Part shown: one piece after another, positions 43,161 through 55,000 of the stretch
Numbering within the stretch: position 1 is the stretch's first letter
Layout: every line of letters starts with the position of its first letter
Source: Caprimulgus europaeus
Taxonomy: Eukaryota > Chordata > Aves > Caprimulgiformes > Caprimulgidae
Reading direction: 5' to 3'
NCBI GenBank assembly: GCA_907165065.1
Contig: OU015551.1
Location: 62,001 to 126,000, forward strand
DNA length: 64,000 bases
Notes under the pieces: generated by a model
What the model saw: only the letters and a program-made list of their open reading frames with translations
Databases searched by the model: none
What the model was told of the DNA's origin: nothing
Made by a program: the position numbers and the translations under genes

Positions 43161-44197
43161 GCACTGAGATAATTTCAACCCTGGATCATTGTTGTTACAG
43201 TTCACGCAGGATCAGTCCCCGGGCCCCTCGCTCAGGTAGGAAAAATGGGATTAATTTTTGGCAGGGACACACAATGTCCCTGTAGGCCACTGGAAACCCA
43301 TGGGGGTGTCAGAGCCGAGGCCGGCAGCCCTTCAACCCCAGCTTTGAATCATCCAGGAAATATTTTTAACATTACTACAAAAATAAATAACTACAGCAGA
43401 ACCCCCTTCCCCACCATCCCACGTGCCAGGCCCTCACAGAACTGGAAATAAAAGCCCAGCCCTGCTTTACCTGCCCCCCTCATCATCCCATCAGCCCCCT
43501 TTTTCCTCCTCACCTGCCCGGCACTGGGCTCGGGAGCCTGGAACTGACAGCTTGGCATGGCCAGGGAATCTCCCACAGCACCAGGATTGAAACCAAACAT
43601 CCGCATCCTCCCCAAAATATGAGGAGCTGGAGGAGCTGCGGAATTGCCACAGCAAAATGAGGCACTGGCAGGACAGAGGGGAGCTGTCAGGTGGGCACCA
43701 ACAGCAGCTTTGGAAGCAGTTAAAAACTGGCAAATTCTCCCCCAAGTTTATTTCTGTGCTGTATCTCACCCCAGTGTCGGGCAGAAATGAAAACTCTATT
43801 CTGCGAGCAAAGTCACTGCCGAGTTTACATTCCTCAAGGCTTATGGAGCTGGGACGAGGCGAGTGAACTGCTTGTTTCAGCCAGAAGCCTTTTTTTCAGC
43901 TTTAAAACAGGGAAGTGACTTTTTTGAAGGGGGGAGCAGATGGTGATTTAAAAAAAAAAAAAAAATTTCGAGAGCTTGTATTTTTTTTTTTTTAATAGAA
44001 AGCTGGAACAAAATTAGATCACATTTCCATAAGGCAAATCACTGTACTTCGGTGTCTGACAAACAACTTGAATGGCAGTAAGATATACCCTGTGAATGCA
44101 CAAATTATGCCGTGTAATGTCCAGTATTTCGGTATGTACACGGTGGGTTCAGCAGGCAAAGGGGATATGGAGATGGATAAAATAAAACTCTAGGGTA
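43160..44197. promoter_or_regulatory. Candidate conserved noncoding cluster left of duplicated element copy B
   Basis: Unique AT-rich sequence including ATCATTGTTGTTACAG, GAAATATTTTTAACATTAC and AGATCACATTTCCATAAGGC, leading into copy B. Confidence 0.42.
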
Positions 44198-44400
44198 TAC
44201 AAAATCCCTGTTAAAATCAATCTGATCCCTTGTAAAAATGACCAGGGCTCACCAAGTCCCCAAAGTCCCAAAGAAAAAATTAAAAAAGAGAGAGAAAACG
44301 ATGAATTAAAACTAGGGGAATGTCAGTGTAGCTTGCTTTAATTTTATTTTAAGAATATATAATAAATTAGCATATTATTTCTCACACCTGAAATAATTTT
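44198..44400 (+). repeat. Duplicated noncoding element, copy B
   Basis: Second copy of the element at 39869-40061, 4.33 kb to the right, just left of the NFIC CpG island. It differs by a handful of substitutions, a TCCCAAAG-type insertion of about 10 bp and one extra C near the right end. Flanking sequences on both sides do not match copy A, so the duplicated unit is the element itself. Confidence 0.9.
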
Positions 44401-44640
44401 AAAACAATACAGACAGCGATTATGTTCCTGTTTATTCAAGACTACGGAGCGTGCCTAAAAATACAGACATACAGTACAACGCTTTGCCCCTTAATAAACT
44501 GAAAAAAGATTTCTAATTTTTGTTGCCTTCCTATAGAAAAATACGGTTATTGGAAAGGATTAAAAGATTAAAGGATTACTCGATAACAAGGGTTAAAAAT
44601 ACAAGTCCAGACACAAAAGGAGTCCATAGACATGAAGGGA
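44401..44640. promoter_or_regulatory. AT-rich block between duplicated element copy B and the NFIC CpG island
   Basis: Unique AT-rich sequence (CAGCGATTATGTTCCTG, CTTTGCCCCTTAATAAACTG) that ends sharply at the CpG island. It could be a proximal enhancer or part of a longer conserved block with copy B. Confidence 0.4.
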
Positions 44641-44649
44641 ACCGCTCTC

Positions 44650-47600
44650 CCCAAAGCACCCTTCCCCTCTCCCGGACCAAACCCGCTCCCAGGGCGCTGC
44701 CAACTTCCCGAGCGCGAGCGGGACCGGGGTAAACCCCCCCCCTCGCCTCGGGGCTGCAAAGCGGCATGTGGTTTTGAGAGGGGGGGGGGGGGGGGGGGGG
44801 GGGCAGCCAGCGGGGTTCTGCTTGGGGGGAGAAGGGGGTTCCGGGGGGGGGCACGAAGAGTACGGGGCGGTGAAGGTGCTGAGGGGGCACCAGGGAAATG
44901 GGGGGGCGGGGATGAAAGATGCCCCGGGGGGACCAGAGTCTGGGGGAGAGGCTGGGTGGCAGGGGTGGGGGGTGGCCTTGGGGAAGGGAGGGGGTGACGG
45001 GGAAACGTTCGTGGAAGAAAGATGAGGGGGGCCGCGGGGAGGGGGTTCCGTGGGCCGGGGATGGAGGTGAGCGGTGGATCTCCGCGGAGCGGGGCTGGTG
45101 GAGGGTGCGGAGCCGGGGGGTTGTGCGGGGCCAGGGACGCGGGGGATGCCCGCGGGAGGGGGCCAAGTCTACCCGCCGCGGTGCCCGGTGCAAGGGCGGG
45201 CGGCCGGGCCCGGCTCTGCCCGCGGCTCCTCCCCGCTCTGCGGTAGCTCTGCTCCGGGACCGGAGCCGCGCCCCCCCCGTCTCTCCCTCTCTCTTTCTCT
45301 CATCTCCCTCCTCCCCCCCCCTCGCGCCGAGCAGGGCCGGGGGGGCGGCCCCGCACCTCCCTCCGCAGCCCGCCGGGCCCGGGGGGGCCGCGCCGCAGCC
45401 CCCGCCACCTACCAGCACCACCCGGGGGTCGCCGTCGCGCTGCCGGAGGAGCGAGGTCGGAGCCTTCCTCCTCCTCCCTCCCCACCCCCGCACCGGGAGC
45501 GTCTCCTCCGCAGCGCCGCCGGTGCCCCGGGCGAGGGGAGGAGGCAGAGGAGGAGGCGGAGGCGGCGATGGGGCCGGGGCGCTGCGGACTGCGAGGAGGA
45601 GCTGTGCCCGGCCGGAGTTGGGCTGCGCTGGGGAGGGGTGGGGGGGTGCCAGTTTTGCTTTTCCATAGGCGCAGCCCGGCCCTCTCCCCGTTCCTTTTTG
45701 TTTGTTTGTTTGTTTGGGGTTTATTTTTCAATTTTTAAAAAATAGATTTTTTTTTTTCTTGCCTTCCAAAAATAACCACCGTCCCGTTCCCCACCCCGTT
45801 TCCCCCAGCCCCGCCACCCCCGCGGCACATGAGGCCGGGCTGGGCGCGGGCACCGCGCTGCTGCCGCCCCGCCGCCGCCTCCCGCAGCCGCCCCGGAACT
45901 CGCCGCCGGCGGCGGCCGGCCCGGCCCAGCCCGGCCCCCGAGGCGCTGAGGCAGGAGCATGGCCCACGGCAGCGAGATGGAGCCGGCCAGAGGGTGACCG
46001 CCCGCGGGGGACACTTTGCCGTTGCCGGTGGCATCGGGGGAGAGTTTTCTTCTTATTAGGGTTTTTAATTTCTTTTATTATTTTTGAGGAGCAACGTGTT
46101 TGGTTTTTTTATCCTCCTCCTTCGACTCGGTGGAAAACACACGTTTTAGAACAAAATACCAAAAAAGCCCACCCTCTTTGCTTTGCTTTTCGCAGCAACT
46201 TGGAAGCCCGTTAATTGCACTTGGCTATGGTAGGTCCCGTGACACTTTCATTTTCTCTTCTACTTCCCTCCCCCCCAGTGTGCGTTTGTCTGCGTGTGCA
46301 CCCACGAGCAAAAGTTGACTGCCGGGGAGGGGGCGGCGGGGCCGGCAGCGGAGTTTAATCCGGGGCGGGGGTGCCAGGGTGGTGACTCTCCTCCCTCCCG
46401 CGGTATAAGACGGGGGAGGCGGGGGCGGGAGCCGCCCGGCGGGGAGGTCGCGGCGCGGCGGGAGTGGGGGGGGGAGCCTCCGCAGCTGGCGGAGGGTTGG
46501 ATGGCGCTGAAAATGGCCGCTACAAAAGGGGCGGGGAGGTTGGCAGCCGTACCGACTTGAACTTGGAAGTGACGCCCGGGAGGGTCGCGCTCAAGTGCGG
46601 GGGGGGGGGGGGGGGGGGGAACAAAAAAAACCGTTTTTAAAAAACAATTCTCATCCTCGATGTAATAATAAAAACACCCCCCCGTCCCCGCCGTGCTGGG
46701 CTTTTCTCCTGCCGGGCCAGGGGGGGGAAGCAGCGCCGCGGCGCCCCCCCCCCACTAAGGGGAGGATGAAGGATGGACGGGGGGCGGGCCCGGCCGGCGA
46801 AGTTTGCGGGGAAGCGGGCTGGTACCGCCGCATCCCGCGGGAGCGGGGCTGCTTTTAACACAGGGAAAAGGGGTGGGGGGGCGGCGGAAGGTGATAAACC
46901 CCAACTGTCCCGGCGGGGGTCGTCCCCCGGGGGCTGGAGAAAGTGGAGAGTGAGAATTGTTGTGCGGAAGAAGGGCTGGCAGGGCACCTTCCGAAAATCA
47001 TCAAAAGCCTTTTTCTCCTGCGGGGGAAACGCGGCGGGACTGGAGCTGTGGCCCCGCGGCCCCCGTCCGCCTGCGGTTACACCGAGCCCAGCTGTGCGGG
47101 TCTGTGGGGAGGAGGGAGCGGGACTATCCCGCGGGGCTGGGACTCGCTTTCCTGGTCTGGAGCCGGGGATTCCCTTTGTTTCCCGGCCGTACTCTCGCCC
47201 TTGCCCGTTCGCTAATTAGCTTGATTAACGCCGCAGAATTGCCGGGTGGCCGGTGGTGGTTCTGGAGTGAGAACTCGCGGTTTGGAGTTTGATGGACGCG
47301 GGTCTCAGCTTTTTGAATTTCTGTCTTTGTGCGCTCGGGGCGGGAGGGGCGCGGCGCGGGACTCCCCCCCCCCCCCCCCCGGGGCCCCGGGGAAGAGCGT
47401 CGCGGTGTTGCCGACCGTTAAAATAAGGAGGGAGGGGGAACGGGGACGGGAGGAGGAATAAGCGTCTCTCCGCGGGAGATGCGGCGGGAAGGAGTGCGGG
47501 GCACCGGGGCTGGGTGCGGGGGGCACCCTCCCCTCCACCCCCGGTGTTCTGGTCTCCCGGTCTCCCGGGGCCGCTGCCCAGAAGTTGCCCATGAATCTGC

Positions 47601-48480
47601 AGATTTTTTTCTTTCTCCTCGCCGTATTGGCTCCGTTTATTTTAATAATCATAATAATAACCCAAAACAACACAAAACGGGCTCGCTCGCCCGGCGCTGC
47701 CCGGCCCGGTGGGCACGAGGGGGACTCGCCCCCCCGCTCGCCCCTGCCCCGCAGCGCCTCGGCCCTGCGAGCCAAAGGGGGTTCCTACATCTTTAAATGG
47801 GATGTAATATTTTGGGATGGGCTTTTTCATAACGTCACTTCATTCCTCGCTCCTTTTTTTTTCTTTTTTTTTTTTCATTTTCTCATTCTTTCTTTCCTCC
47901 CTCTCTCCACTGCCCGGGTCTTGGATGGAGCCGCTTCCCCTATAACTTCCCCGCTGCCCGGCCGCCCCTGCCTGCAGGCTGGGTGCAGACGCCCCTCCGG
48001 CGAAGATGAGCCTTTTGCCTCTTTAAAACGCTTTCGCTCCCCCCCCCCCTCAACAAACAACAACAAAAAAGCGCTTTATTTTCCAAGGAGGGAAAATTTT
48101 GCTTTTTTTTGTTTTTATTGAAGGGGGTGGAAGTTGGACCCTTTTTATTTCCTCCTCGACGCCCCCTCCCGCGGGGCCGCCCCCCCCTGCCCGGCTGCCC
48201 CCCCCCGGGCCCCGCAGAGCCGCTCCGGAGGAGAGAGAGAGAAAAAACGCCCGGACTGCTCCAGCCTCCGAAATGACTCAGTAACTTTTACGCCTCGAGT
48301 CTCAGCCCTGCAATTAGCCACTTTCCCAGCACGGCTCGGGATGTATTCGTCTCCTCTCTGCCTGACCCAGGTAACCGGCCCCTTCGCGTCGTCTCCCCCC
48401 CCTCCGTTCGCCCCCCCTTTGCCGCAACAGACTTTTACAGTTGCAATGCAAGGAAAAAAAAAAAAAAAAGCACCCCCCCC
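44650..48480 (+). promoter_or_regulatory. NFIC: NFIC proximal promoter CpG island and 5' UTR region
   Basis: Nearly 4 kb of CG-rich sequence with many CG dinucleotides, beginning abruptly where AT-rich sequence ends at about 44640 and finishing after exon 1. Homopolymer runs occur at 44780-44803 (24 G), 46599-46619 (21 G) and 47364-47380 (17 C). An AP-1-type TGACTCA lies at 48274-48280, 60 bp before the ATG. The transcription start was not located. Confidence 0.75.
48341..48370 (+). CDS. NFIC: NFIC proximal exon 1 (MYSSPLCLTQ)
   Basis: The ATG at 48341 encodes MYSSPLCLTQ and stops at the donor CAG|GTAACC in phase 0. This is the exact N-terminus of NFI-C; NFIA and NFIB have MYSPLCLTQ and MMYSPICLTQ instead. 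NFIC is a nuclear factor I protein that binds TTGGC(N5)GCCAA sites as a dimer and acts in gene activation, tooth-root and cell-differentiation programmes. The next exon would begin DEFHPFIEALLPHVRAF and encodes most of the DNA-binding domain; it was not found through 64000, so intron 1 runs off the window. The exon lies near the right end of a large CpG island. Confidence 0.93.
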
Positions 48481-49779
48481 CCCCCCGATAAAAATAACAG
48501 GGAAAAGACAGGTTGGGGCTGCCTTCCCCCTCCCCCTGCCTTTTTTACGGTTTTCTTTGGGTGTTTCTGGTGCTTTTTAGGGTTTTTCTGCCCCTGCTTT
48601 CACTTGGGGCACGGAGGAGGGGAGGTTGCGTTGTGGTTTGGGTTTTATTTATTTTTTTCGCTGCGCCTGGAGGTGGGTGGTGCGGGGAAGCCGCTGGCTT
48701 TAGGGCTGCAGGAGGACGTGGTTGGGTGCAGGGGGTCCCTGGTTGGGTTTGGGGGGGCTGGAGGGGGTTGGCACTTCTTGTTCTGCCTTGGCTGCGTCGC
48801 TTCTTGCATAGCATGAAACTCCCCCCCTGCCCCCCTCGGCCTCCACCACCTCGCACCAGCCAGCTGCACATGGTGGGGTGCAAAGAGGTGGGGTGGGACA
48901 CAGGCTTTTTATTCAAAATCCTCCAAGTTTGGGACAGTTTGCACGCAGCTGCGCCATGCTGCGCTAGCAGGCGAGAGAGTGGTGGGAGTGCTACATGGCG
49001 GGGTGGGAGTGCACCCCCTCAGTCTCTGGGGTGAGGGGTGATGCCAGCCTCAGTCTGCTTGTAGGGGTGTTGAGGGGCAGCCCTGTGCCATGTGCGTGGG
49101 GACGCTGGTGTCACTCCAGGCCACGCCGACGTGGCCTGGTGGCATGCAGCAGGGTGCCGTGCTAGGGCCCACGGTGCAGGCAAGGGGGGAAGTCTGCCTC
49201 CAACAATGGGTACAGCCCTGGGGTGGGCAACTTTGGGGACCCTCCCCTTGCCTGCACCACGACTGCTGCGGCTCTGGTTTTGCTCTGGCTTTATCGATCG
49301 CTGATATTTATTTAATTATTGAACAGGCAGCTCTCCCCTCACCCTGGCTCGTAACCTCTTCCCTGCTGGCAGCCGCTGCCTGCTCCCAATTCGGCCTCGT
49401 GTCGAACCCCGTGAGGGGCCTGTTCTGCTGGTGGGGGGGCTTCTGCTGGACCCCCATGCCCACACCAGGGATTCTCCTGACAGACCTCGTCCCTTGTGCC
49501 AGAGCTACAGGCTTAGCCTCAGCTGCCCCGTGGGGGTTTGGGGGTGTCCCCTCAGCAGCACCACAGCACTTGTGTTGTGCCGGCGGGCAGTGCAGGGTCC
49601 AGCCTCATCTCTGGCTCTCCCTGGGTGCGGTGCAGCATGTGAGGCTGGTGACGGCACAGGCATGGGCACCAACCGGGGCATGGGCATGGGCACGGGTGAG
49701 CAGCGCTGGGGCTGCTCAGATGACCCTGGGGATGGTGCTTCCCGTCGTGTGGTTGACTTGGCAAGGGTCACACCTCAGT

Positions 49780-50020
49780 CTGTCTTTTTTGCTTTTCTAT
49801 TCTTATTGTTTTTTCTTCTCTATTTTCTTATTATTTTCTTTTCTTTTTTCTATTTATCTTTTCTCTATTTTAATATTCTTTTTTTTCTATTTTTCTTTTA
49901 TTTTTTAATATTTTTTCTCTATTTTTCTCCAGTTTTCTCTATTTTTCTTCTCTTCTTTTCTTTTCCTTTCCTTCTTTCCTTTCTTTTCTTTTCCCTTCTT
50001 TACTTTTCCCTCCTCTCCCA
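49780..50020 (+). repeat. Homopyrimidine (T/C) low-complexity tract
   Basis: About 240 bp almost wholly T and C on the plus strand (TTTTCTTTTC, TCTATTTTTC variants) with scattered A. The long open frames across it (Phe, Leu, Ser) are by-products. Confidence 0.92.
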
Positions 50021-51257
50021 CCCCGATTCCGTCCTTCCCAGGGGTCCCACCACCTCCCTACCATGGCAATCTCCAGCTGGTGCTGGGTTGGCAGAGCCTG
50101 TTGTTGCCAGCTAACAGTGCTGGTCTGATGTGGGAAGCCGTGCGGTCGCTGGCTGGCCAGGCCAGGGCTGGCAGGAGCCGCTCTGCTCACAAACCCGCGC
50201 TGTTCCCAGCGCTTCGTCCAGGCGACGGAGAGGAGCTGTTTTTTCCTCTGTGGATCCCAGCCTCCACCCCGCTGCCTTCGCGCGCAGAAGGCTCCGGTTT
50301 CCACCCCCCCTCCCCGCCCTGCCCTGGTGTAGCCTCAGCTCCAATCCCGCCTGGTGCGGGTGGGGTCAGACATCGTCTGCACCTACCGAATCCGGCTCCC
50401 CACCGCCCCTCTTCCCCATCCCCTGCCAGCGGAGCCGTTCCTGTTCCCATCCCACCCGCGCGGAGGCTCACCCAGCCTTGGGAGCCGCGGATGGTGATGT
50501 GGATACATTGGAACGTGCGCGGGAGCCGCCCTGCCTCTGCCTTCCCGCATCTCCTCGCCGCTACCGCTGCCACCAGCCCCTCGAGTCCAGCACAGCCGCT
50601 CGGACCCTGGCTGCCACTTGGGCAGCCACCCTTCTCGCAGCCGCCCTTCCCACATGGAGTGGGTCTAAGCTGGGACTTGGCAGCCCAGAGGCACCAAAAT
50701 AGCCCTGGCAAAGGCATCGTCCATGACACGCTCCCGGCCAGGGCCTCGGCTGAGTCTCGCATCAGGCGAGGAGGGTGACTTTGTGCTCTCCTTAGCTCTC
50801 TGTCCCTGCTTGGGGACTTCCTCTCACTCCCCCAGCTCACCTCTGTTCCCCCTCGGTGACAGGTCAGGAAGTCAAGAGGGAGCTGCCGGGATTAGCAGGG
50901 AAGTGGCACCGGCACCACACACGAGGCCTTGCCCTGCCCATGGGGAAGCAGGGGGGGTTCCAGCTGCCAGGACTCCAAAATAACCCCAAGACTCAGCACC
51001 CACCACTGGCGCTGCACGTGTGACCCATGGACTGAGGAGCCAGCGGTGTTTCCAGAGTGTAACAGTTATTCCTGACTCCTGTATCTGCAGTGAGGTTGGG
51101 ATGTGGTGGGATTTGGGATACTCCCAGCAGGTAGATAGGCAAATTTTGCTCCTGCAAACCTCTGGCTCATCTCTGGCGCCTGGCAGTTGGCCCAGCAGTT
51201 CCTGAGCCCCGCGCTTTGGTACTCATCAGCTGGGAGCGAGATGAGGTGGGAACCAGC

Positions 51258-51423
51258 CAGAGCGGTGGGAGCCAGGTGTTCCACTGGGGTCTGGCCAGAG
51301 ACCCTCTCCCCTCTCCCAGGCTCCAACAGACCCATGGAGCCTGAGAGACCAGAACCAGGGTCTCAGACCAGAAACAGGGTCTCTGGCCAGACCCTGACAA
51401 GATGCCTGGCTCCCACTGCTCTG
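51258..51423. repeat. Imperfect inverted repeat (foldback), 48-bp arms
   Basis: Left arm 51258-51305 and right arm 51376-51423 are reverse complements at 38 of 48 positions, with the inner 19 bp (GGGTCTGGCCAGAGACCCT) perfect; all ten mismatches are transitions. The 70-bp spacer holds a smaller inverted pair, CAGGCTCC and GGAGCCTG. Transcribed, it would form a long hairpin. Confidence 0.85.
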
Positions 51424-52029
51424 CTCAGACACATCCTTGCAGACTGGTTTCGGTGCAGCAACTGCTGCCCAACCGAGAGCTGTCAGCTGGGCACAAACCC
51501 CTGCACACGCTGTAGCCAGCGGCACCTGATCCTGGGGGCCTCAGGGAGCAACCTGGCCATGCTGGCCTGGCACAAACCTTTGTACCAGTAAACACCATCA
51601 CCACCTGGGGAAACAGAAATGCTGCGCTGTCTGGGAGACACACGGACTGCAAGAGGCATTGTGGCCACGTGGCCCAGTCACAGCCGCATCTCCTGGGTGC
51701 CGAGAGGGATCTTGCGTCTCCGTGGCTGGTGCCGGTTGACTCTGCGTGTTCCTCGGCTGGTATCACTGGCTTGGGCATGTGGCCCTAACGGGGCCTGCTG
51801 GGCACATTTTACCAGGGCATCCTTTGGCGAGCCTCCTTCCCGAAAGCACCACAGCTTTTTAGCAAGAGAGGGGAGCACTGGTGCTCACCCCCTTCACCAG
51901 TAGCTCTGGCAAACTGGTTTCCAACTGGGAGCTCAGATCGGCTGCCAAAGGATGGGAGCAGCAAGCCAGGCATGGCAAGGGGAGAGAGGGAAGGTTGCAA
52001 CACATTTTCAATTCTCCCATCTGCTGAGT

Positions 52030-52048
52030 ATTGTTTGTGAAAAACAAT
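52030..52048. promoter_or_regulatory. Inverted SOX-like motif pair
   Basis: ATTGTTTGTGAAAAACAAT: two ATTGTT/AACAAT cores facing each other with a short spacer, within a slightly AT-rich unique block at 51990-52090. SOX factors can bind such pairs as dimers; function is inferred. Confidence 0.35.
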
Positions 52049-55000
52049 GAGGCCGTTCTTTAAGCGCAACCTTCGGGAGATCCTTGCTTTTCCCATGAGG
52101 CACCCGCCGTGCCACGCTTGCCTGCCCTGGCTAGCCCTGCCCTGCTGCTCACACCGGCAGCGCTGCCAAGGACCCTGCTGCTTCTGCCCGATTGGATCTT
52201 GAATCCTCACCCGGCAAAAACAGATCCTGTGTAAAGTGTGGTTTATGAAGCCAGATCAGAGGGCTGGGATGGGCACATGGGGTGGCAGGCAGGGTAAGGC
52301 CTGCTGCACGAGAGACGCCATCGTGTGAGAGCCGAGCGGCCGTGCGGCCGGTGCTCACGCTGCGCCACTCTACCGCATCACCTTGAACTTGGCTGAGGCC
52401 TTGCACAATAAATCAGCCGCCCTCCTCCAGCGCGCTGAGGCACCCGCCGATAATTCACCTTCCCAGGCAGCTCTGCCCCTGCCTGCGCTTCCCTCCCTGC
52501 CCACGGTTCCCTCTCTGCTGGTGTTTCCCTCCGTACTGGGGCAGGGAGCGAACCCGGCGCGTGCCCAGTGCTGCAAGTGTCTGCACGCTTTGGCAGCTTG
52601 CTGAACAAAGCCCAGCAGCCAGGGCCCAGCTTGCTGCCTGGCGAGCTTGAAGCGAGTGGAGAACAGCTCCCTTTGGAGCTTTTTTAATTCCCCTGAGCCC
52701 AGGTGGGCTGGGGATGGCTGCTGGGAGTCGTAGCCTGAGCCTGCTTTGGCCCAGCGTTTTCTCCCATCTTGCAGGGGTGGCTGGTGCAATGGGGTGTGGG
52801 CAGGGCAGTGCCACCATGGCAAGGCTCGGTGGGCAGAGGAGCTGTGCCCAGGGCCAGGCAAGCCAGCCATGCTCCCCTTGGTGAGGCACAGGATAGACCA
52901 CGAGTGGCAGCTGCCCTGGGAGCCCTGGGCAGCTCCAGCGCGCAGAGCTCGAGAGCTCTGGGGAGATCCGTCCTGGCCCAGAGTGGCACGCGGCAGGGAG
53001 GGCCAGGAGGTGGGTTTGGCACCCAGAAGGAGAGGGGAGGACAGTGTCCCCTGCTTTTGGGGGCAATGGAGGCAGGTCCCTGCAAGGCAAGGCTCTTTGG
53101 TCTGGCCAAGGATGGCTCTGGGGACAGGGATGGCTTGCCCTGCCTGCTTGCCAGTTTCACAGCTTTCCTTGCCCAGTGCTGCCTGCACCAGCCTTCCTCA
53201 GGCCGGGCCCCTGGACACTTCCCCACAGCCTGAGGGATGCCCATCATCCCTCCATCCTGTCACTCCCAATGTGGCTGCACGTGTCCCAGAGACAGGCTGA
53301 GCCCTGGCTGCAGGGGACCATCCATGGGGTCCCTTACTGGAGGGGAAGAAGGAGGAGGCAAAGTGTCTTCATGTGAGTCTGGCTTGCTGCCTGCCACCCC
53401 CGGCCGTGCTGCGGCACTTCCCGCGCCAGGATGGCGGTGCTGACGCTGAGCACCGCTGAGGGGGCTGAGCGCTGGCAGGAGCAGGCCTGGGGTATCCTGT
53501 CCCCCCGAATCCCTGCACCCAAGACAGGGGGTGCAGACAGGGCCTCAGGGTGCCAGAGGAGTGATCTGCTCCTGGAGAGCCCACGGGGCAGGGATTTCTC
53601 CTGTGGCAGCTTGGGTTGTGCTGGGCAGGTCGGAGCAGGGCGTCAAAGGTGATGGGGAGCGGCCAGGGCACCAGTGGGTGCTCAGTCCAGCCGGGTCGGG
53701 CTGACATTGCGTGACATCACCAGTAACTTTGCCATGGCATGGCTAGGGGCTGCTGGTGGGGCTGAGCCCGAGAGTGGCACAGCCTCACGGGGTCCAGAGG
53801 TGCCCAGTGCCAAGCCCTCATGGGTTTTGGGTACCAAAGCACCTTTGGAGGCTTTGGATGCACCGAGGCAGCAGAGGCAAGAGCCTGAGCTCAGCCTCCC
53901 TCCCTGCCAGGCCAGCTAAGCACCCTGAGACAGTGTCACCCTTGGGGAGGGGACACAGACCCCTGGGATGTGCCAGCTGCAAGGTGGGGATGCACAGGGT
54001 CCCCGCAGGCATCCTGGGGCCTGGCTCACACCCGGGCGGGCGGCTGGGCTTGCCATCCGTCACGTCGGCCCTGGGCAGGCATCCCCCGCAGCCGCGCTGC
54101 GCTGTGCCAGCTTGGCCAGGACCCAGCGCCCTGAGCTGGCCGCCAAGACCCGGCACTTCCCAAGTCCTGGAGAGGAGCTGGGAAAGGATCCCATGGCCCA
54201 GGTGCAGCAGCGCTCACGCGCCGGGGACCCGCAGGCCAACCCCTGCCAAAGATTGATTTCTCGGTTAACTCACCACTGCTTTAAAAGCACATTAATCCTC
54301 CCTTCCCCAGCCAGCAGCCAGCTCAAATCAGCATTTTGGGCAAAATCCCCAGGTCCAGGTTTTGGGCTGCCCACCGTGTGCAATGCCCTCCCAGCCACTG
54401 CCACTGCTTCGGGAGAGACCACGGCTCTTTGGCAGCACTGCTTGGCACGGGAATGCCAGGATCTGGCTCTCCTGCTGACCCCTCTTCCCTGGGAGTTTGC
54501 TTGAGTCTGTGGCCAGGTGGATTTTTTTAAAAAACTGGGATTTTTATCTTGTTTTTTAAGAAAGCTTTTGCTCTCCTTGCAAAGGGCCCCTGCATTCCCT
54601 TTGTGGGGAAACGGTATTTGACCGGCTGTTGTCCAAAAAAAACCCCCAACATGTTTCTGATCACGAAAAACCAAGAAATATTTTTGCTTTCAAAGGAAAA
54701 AAAAAAAACCAAGAGAGAAATGTTGATTTTCCACCCAGACATTTCCTTTTTTTCCCGAACCAGCCCCAAAACGAGAGGCGCCGCCGCTCCCTCCTTGCCC
54801 CAGGATGCTGTCCTGGGAGCACAGTCCCACTGGGGACACAGTGGATGGCACCCAGGACTTGCCCAGGCACTGGCGACAAGGGTGATGGCAGTGCCAAGTG
54901 TGGGGTCTCTGCTCAAGGATCTCAAGACCCCCTGCTTGCAGCAGGCACCGTGGGCTACCAGGGAGGGTGGAGAGCGCTGGTGACCTGCTGGCTGTCCCCA

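Noticed and set aside
45959-45997. Short ORF MAHGSEMEPARG in the CpG island, considered as another NFIC first exon.
   Set aside because: The only nearby donor-like GT (GG|GTGACC) leaves phase 2, incompatible with the phase-0 entry of NFIC exon 2, and the frame stops at once with TGA.
49431-50114. 227-codon frame with long Phe/Leu/Ser runs resembling membrane segments.
   Set aside because: The hydrophobic run is the translation of the T/C homopyrimidine tract, not a gene.
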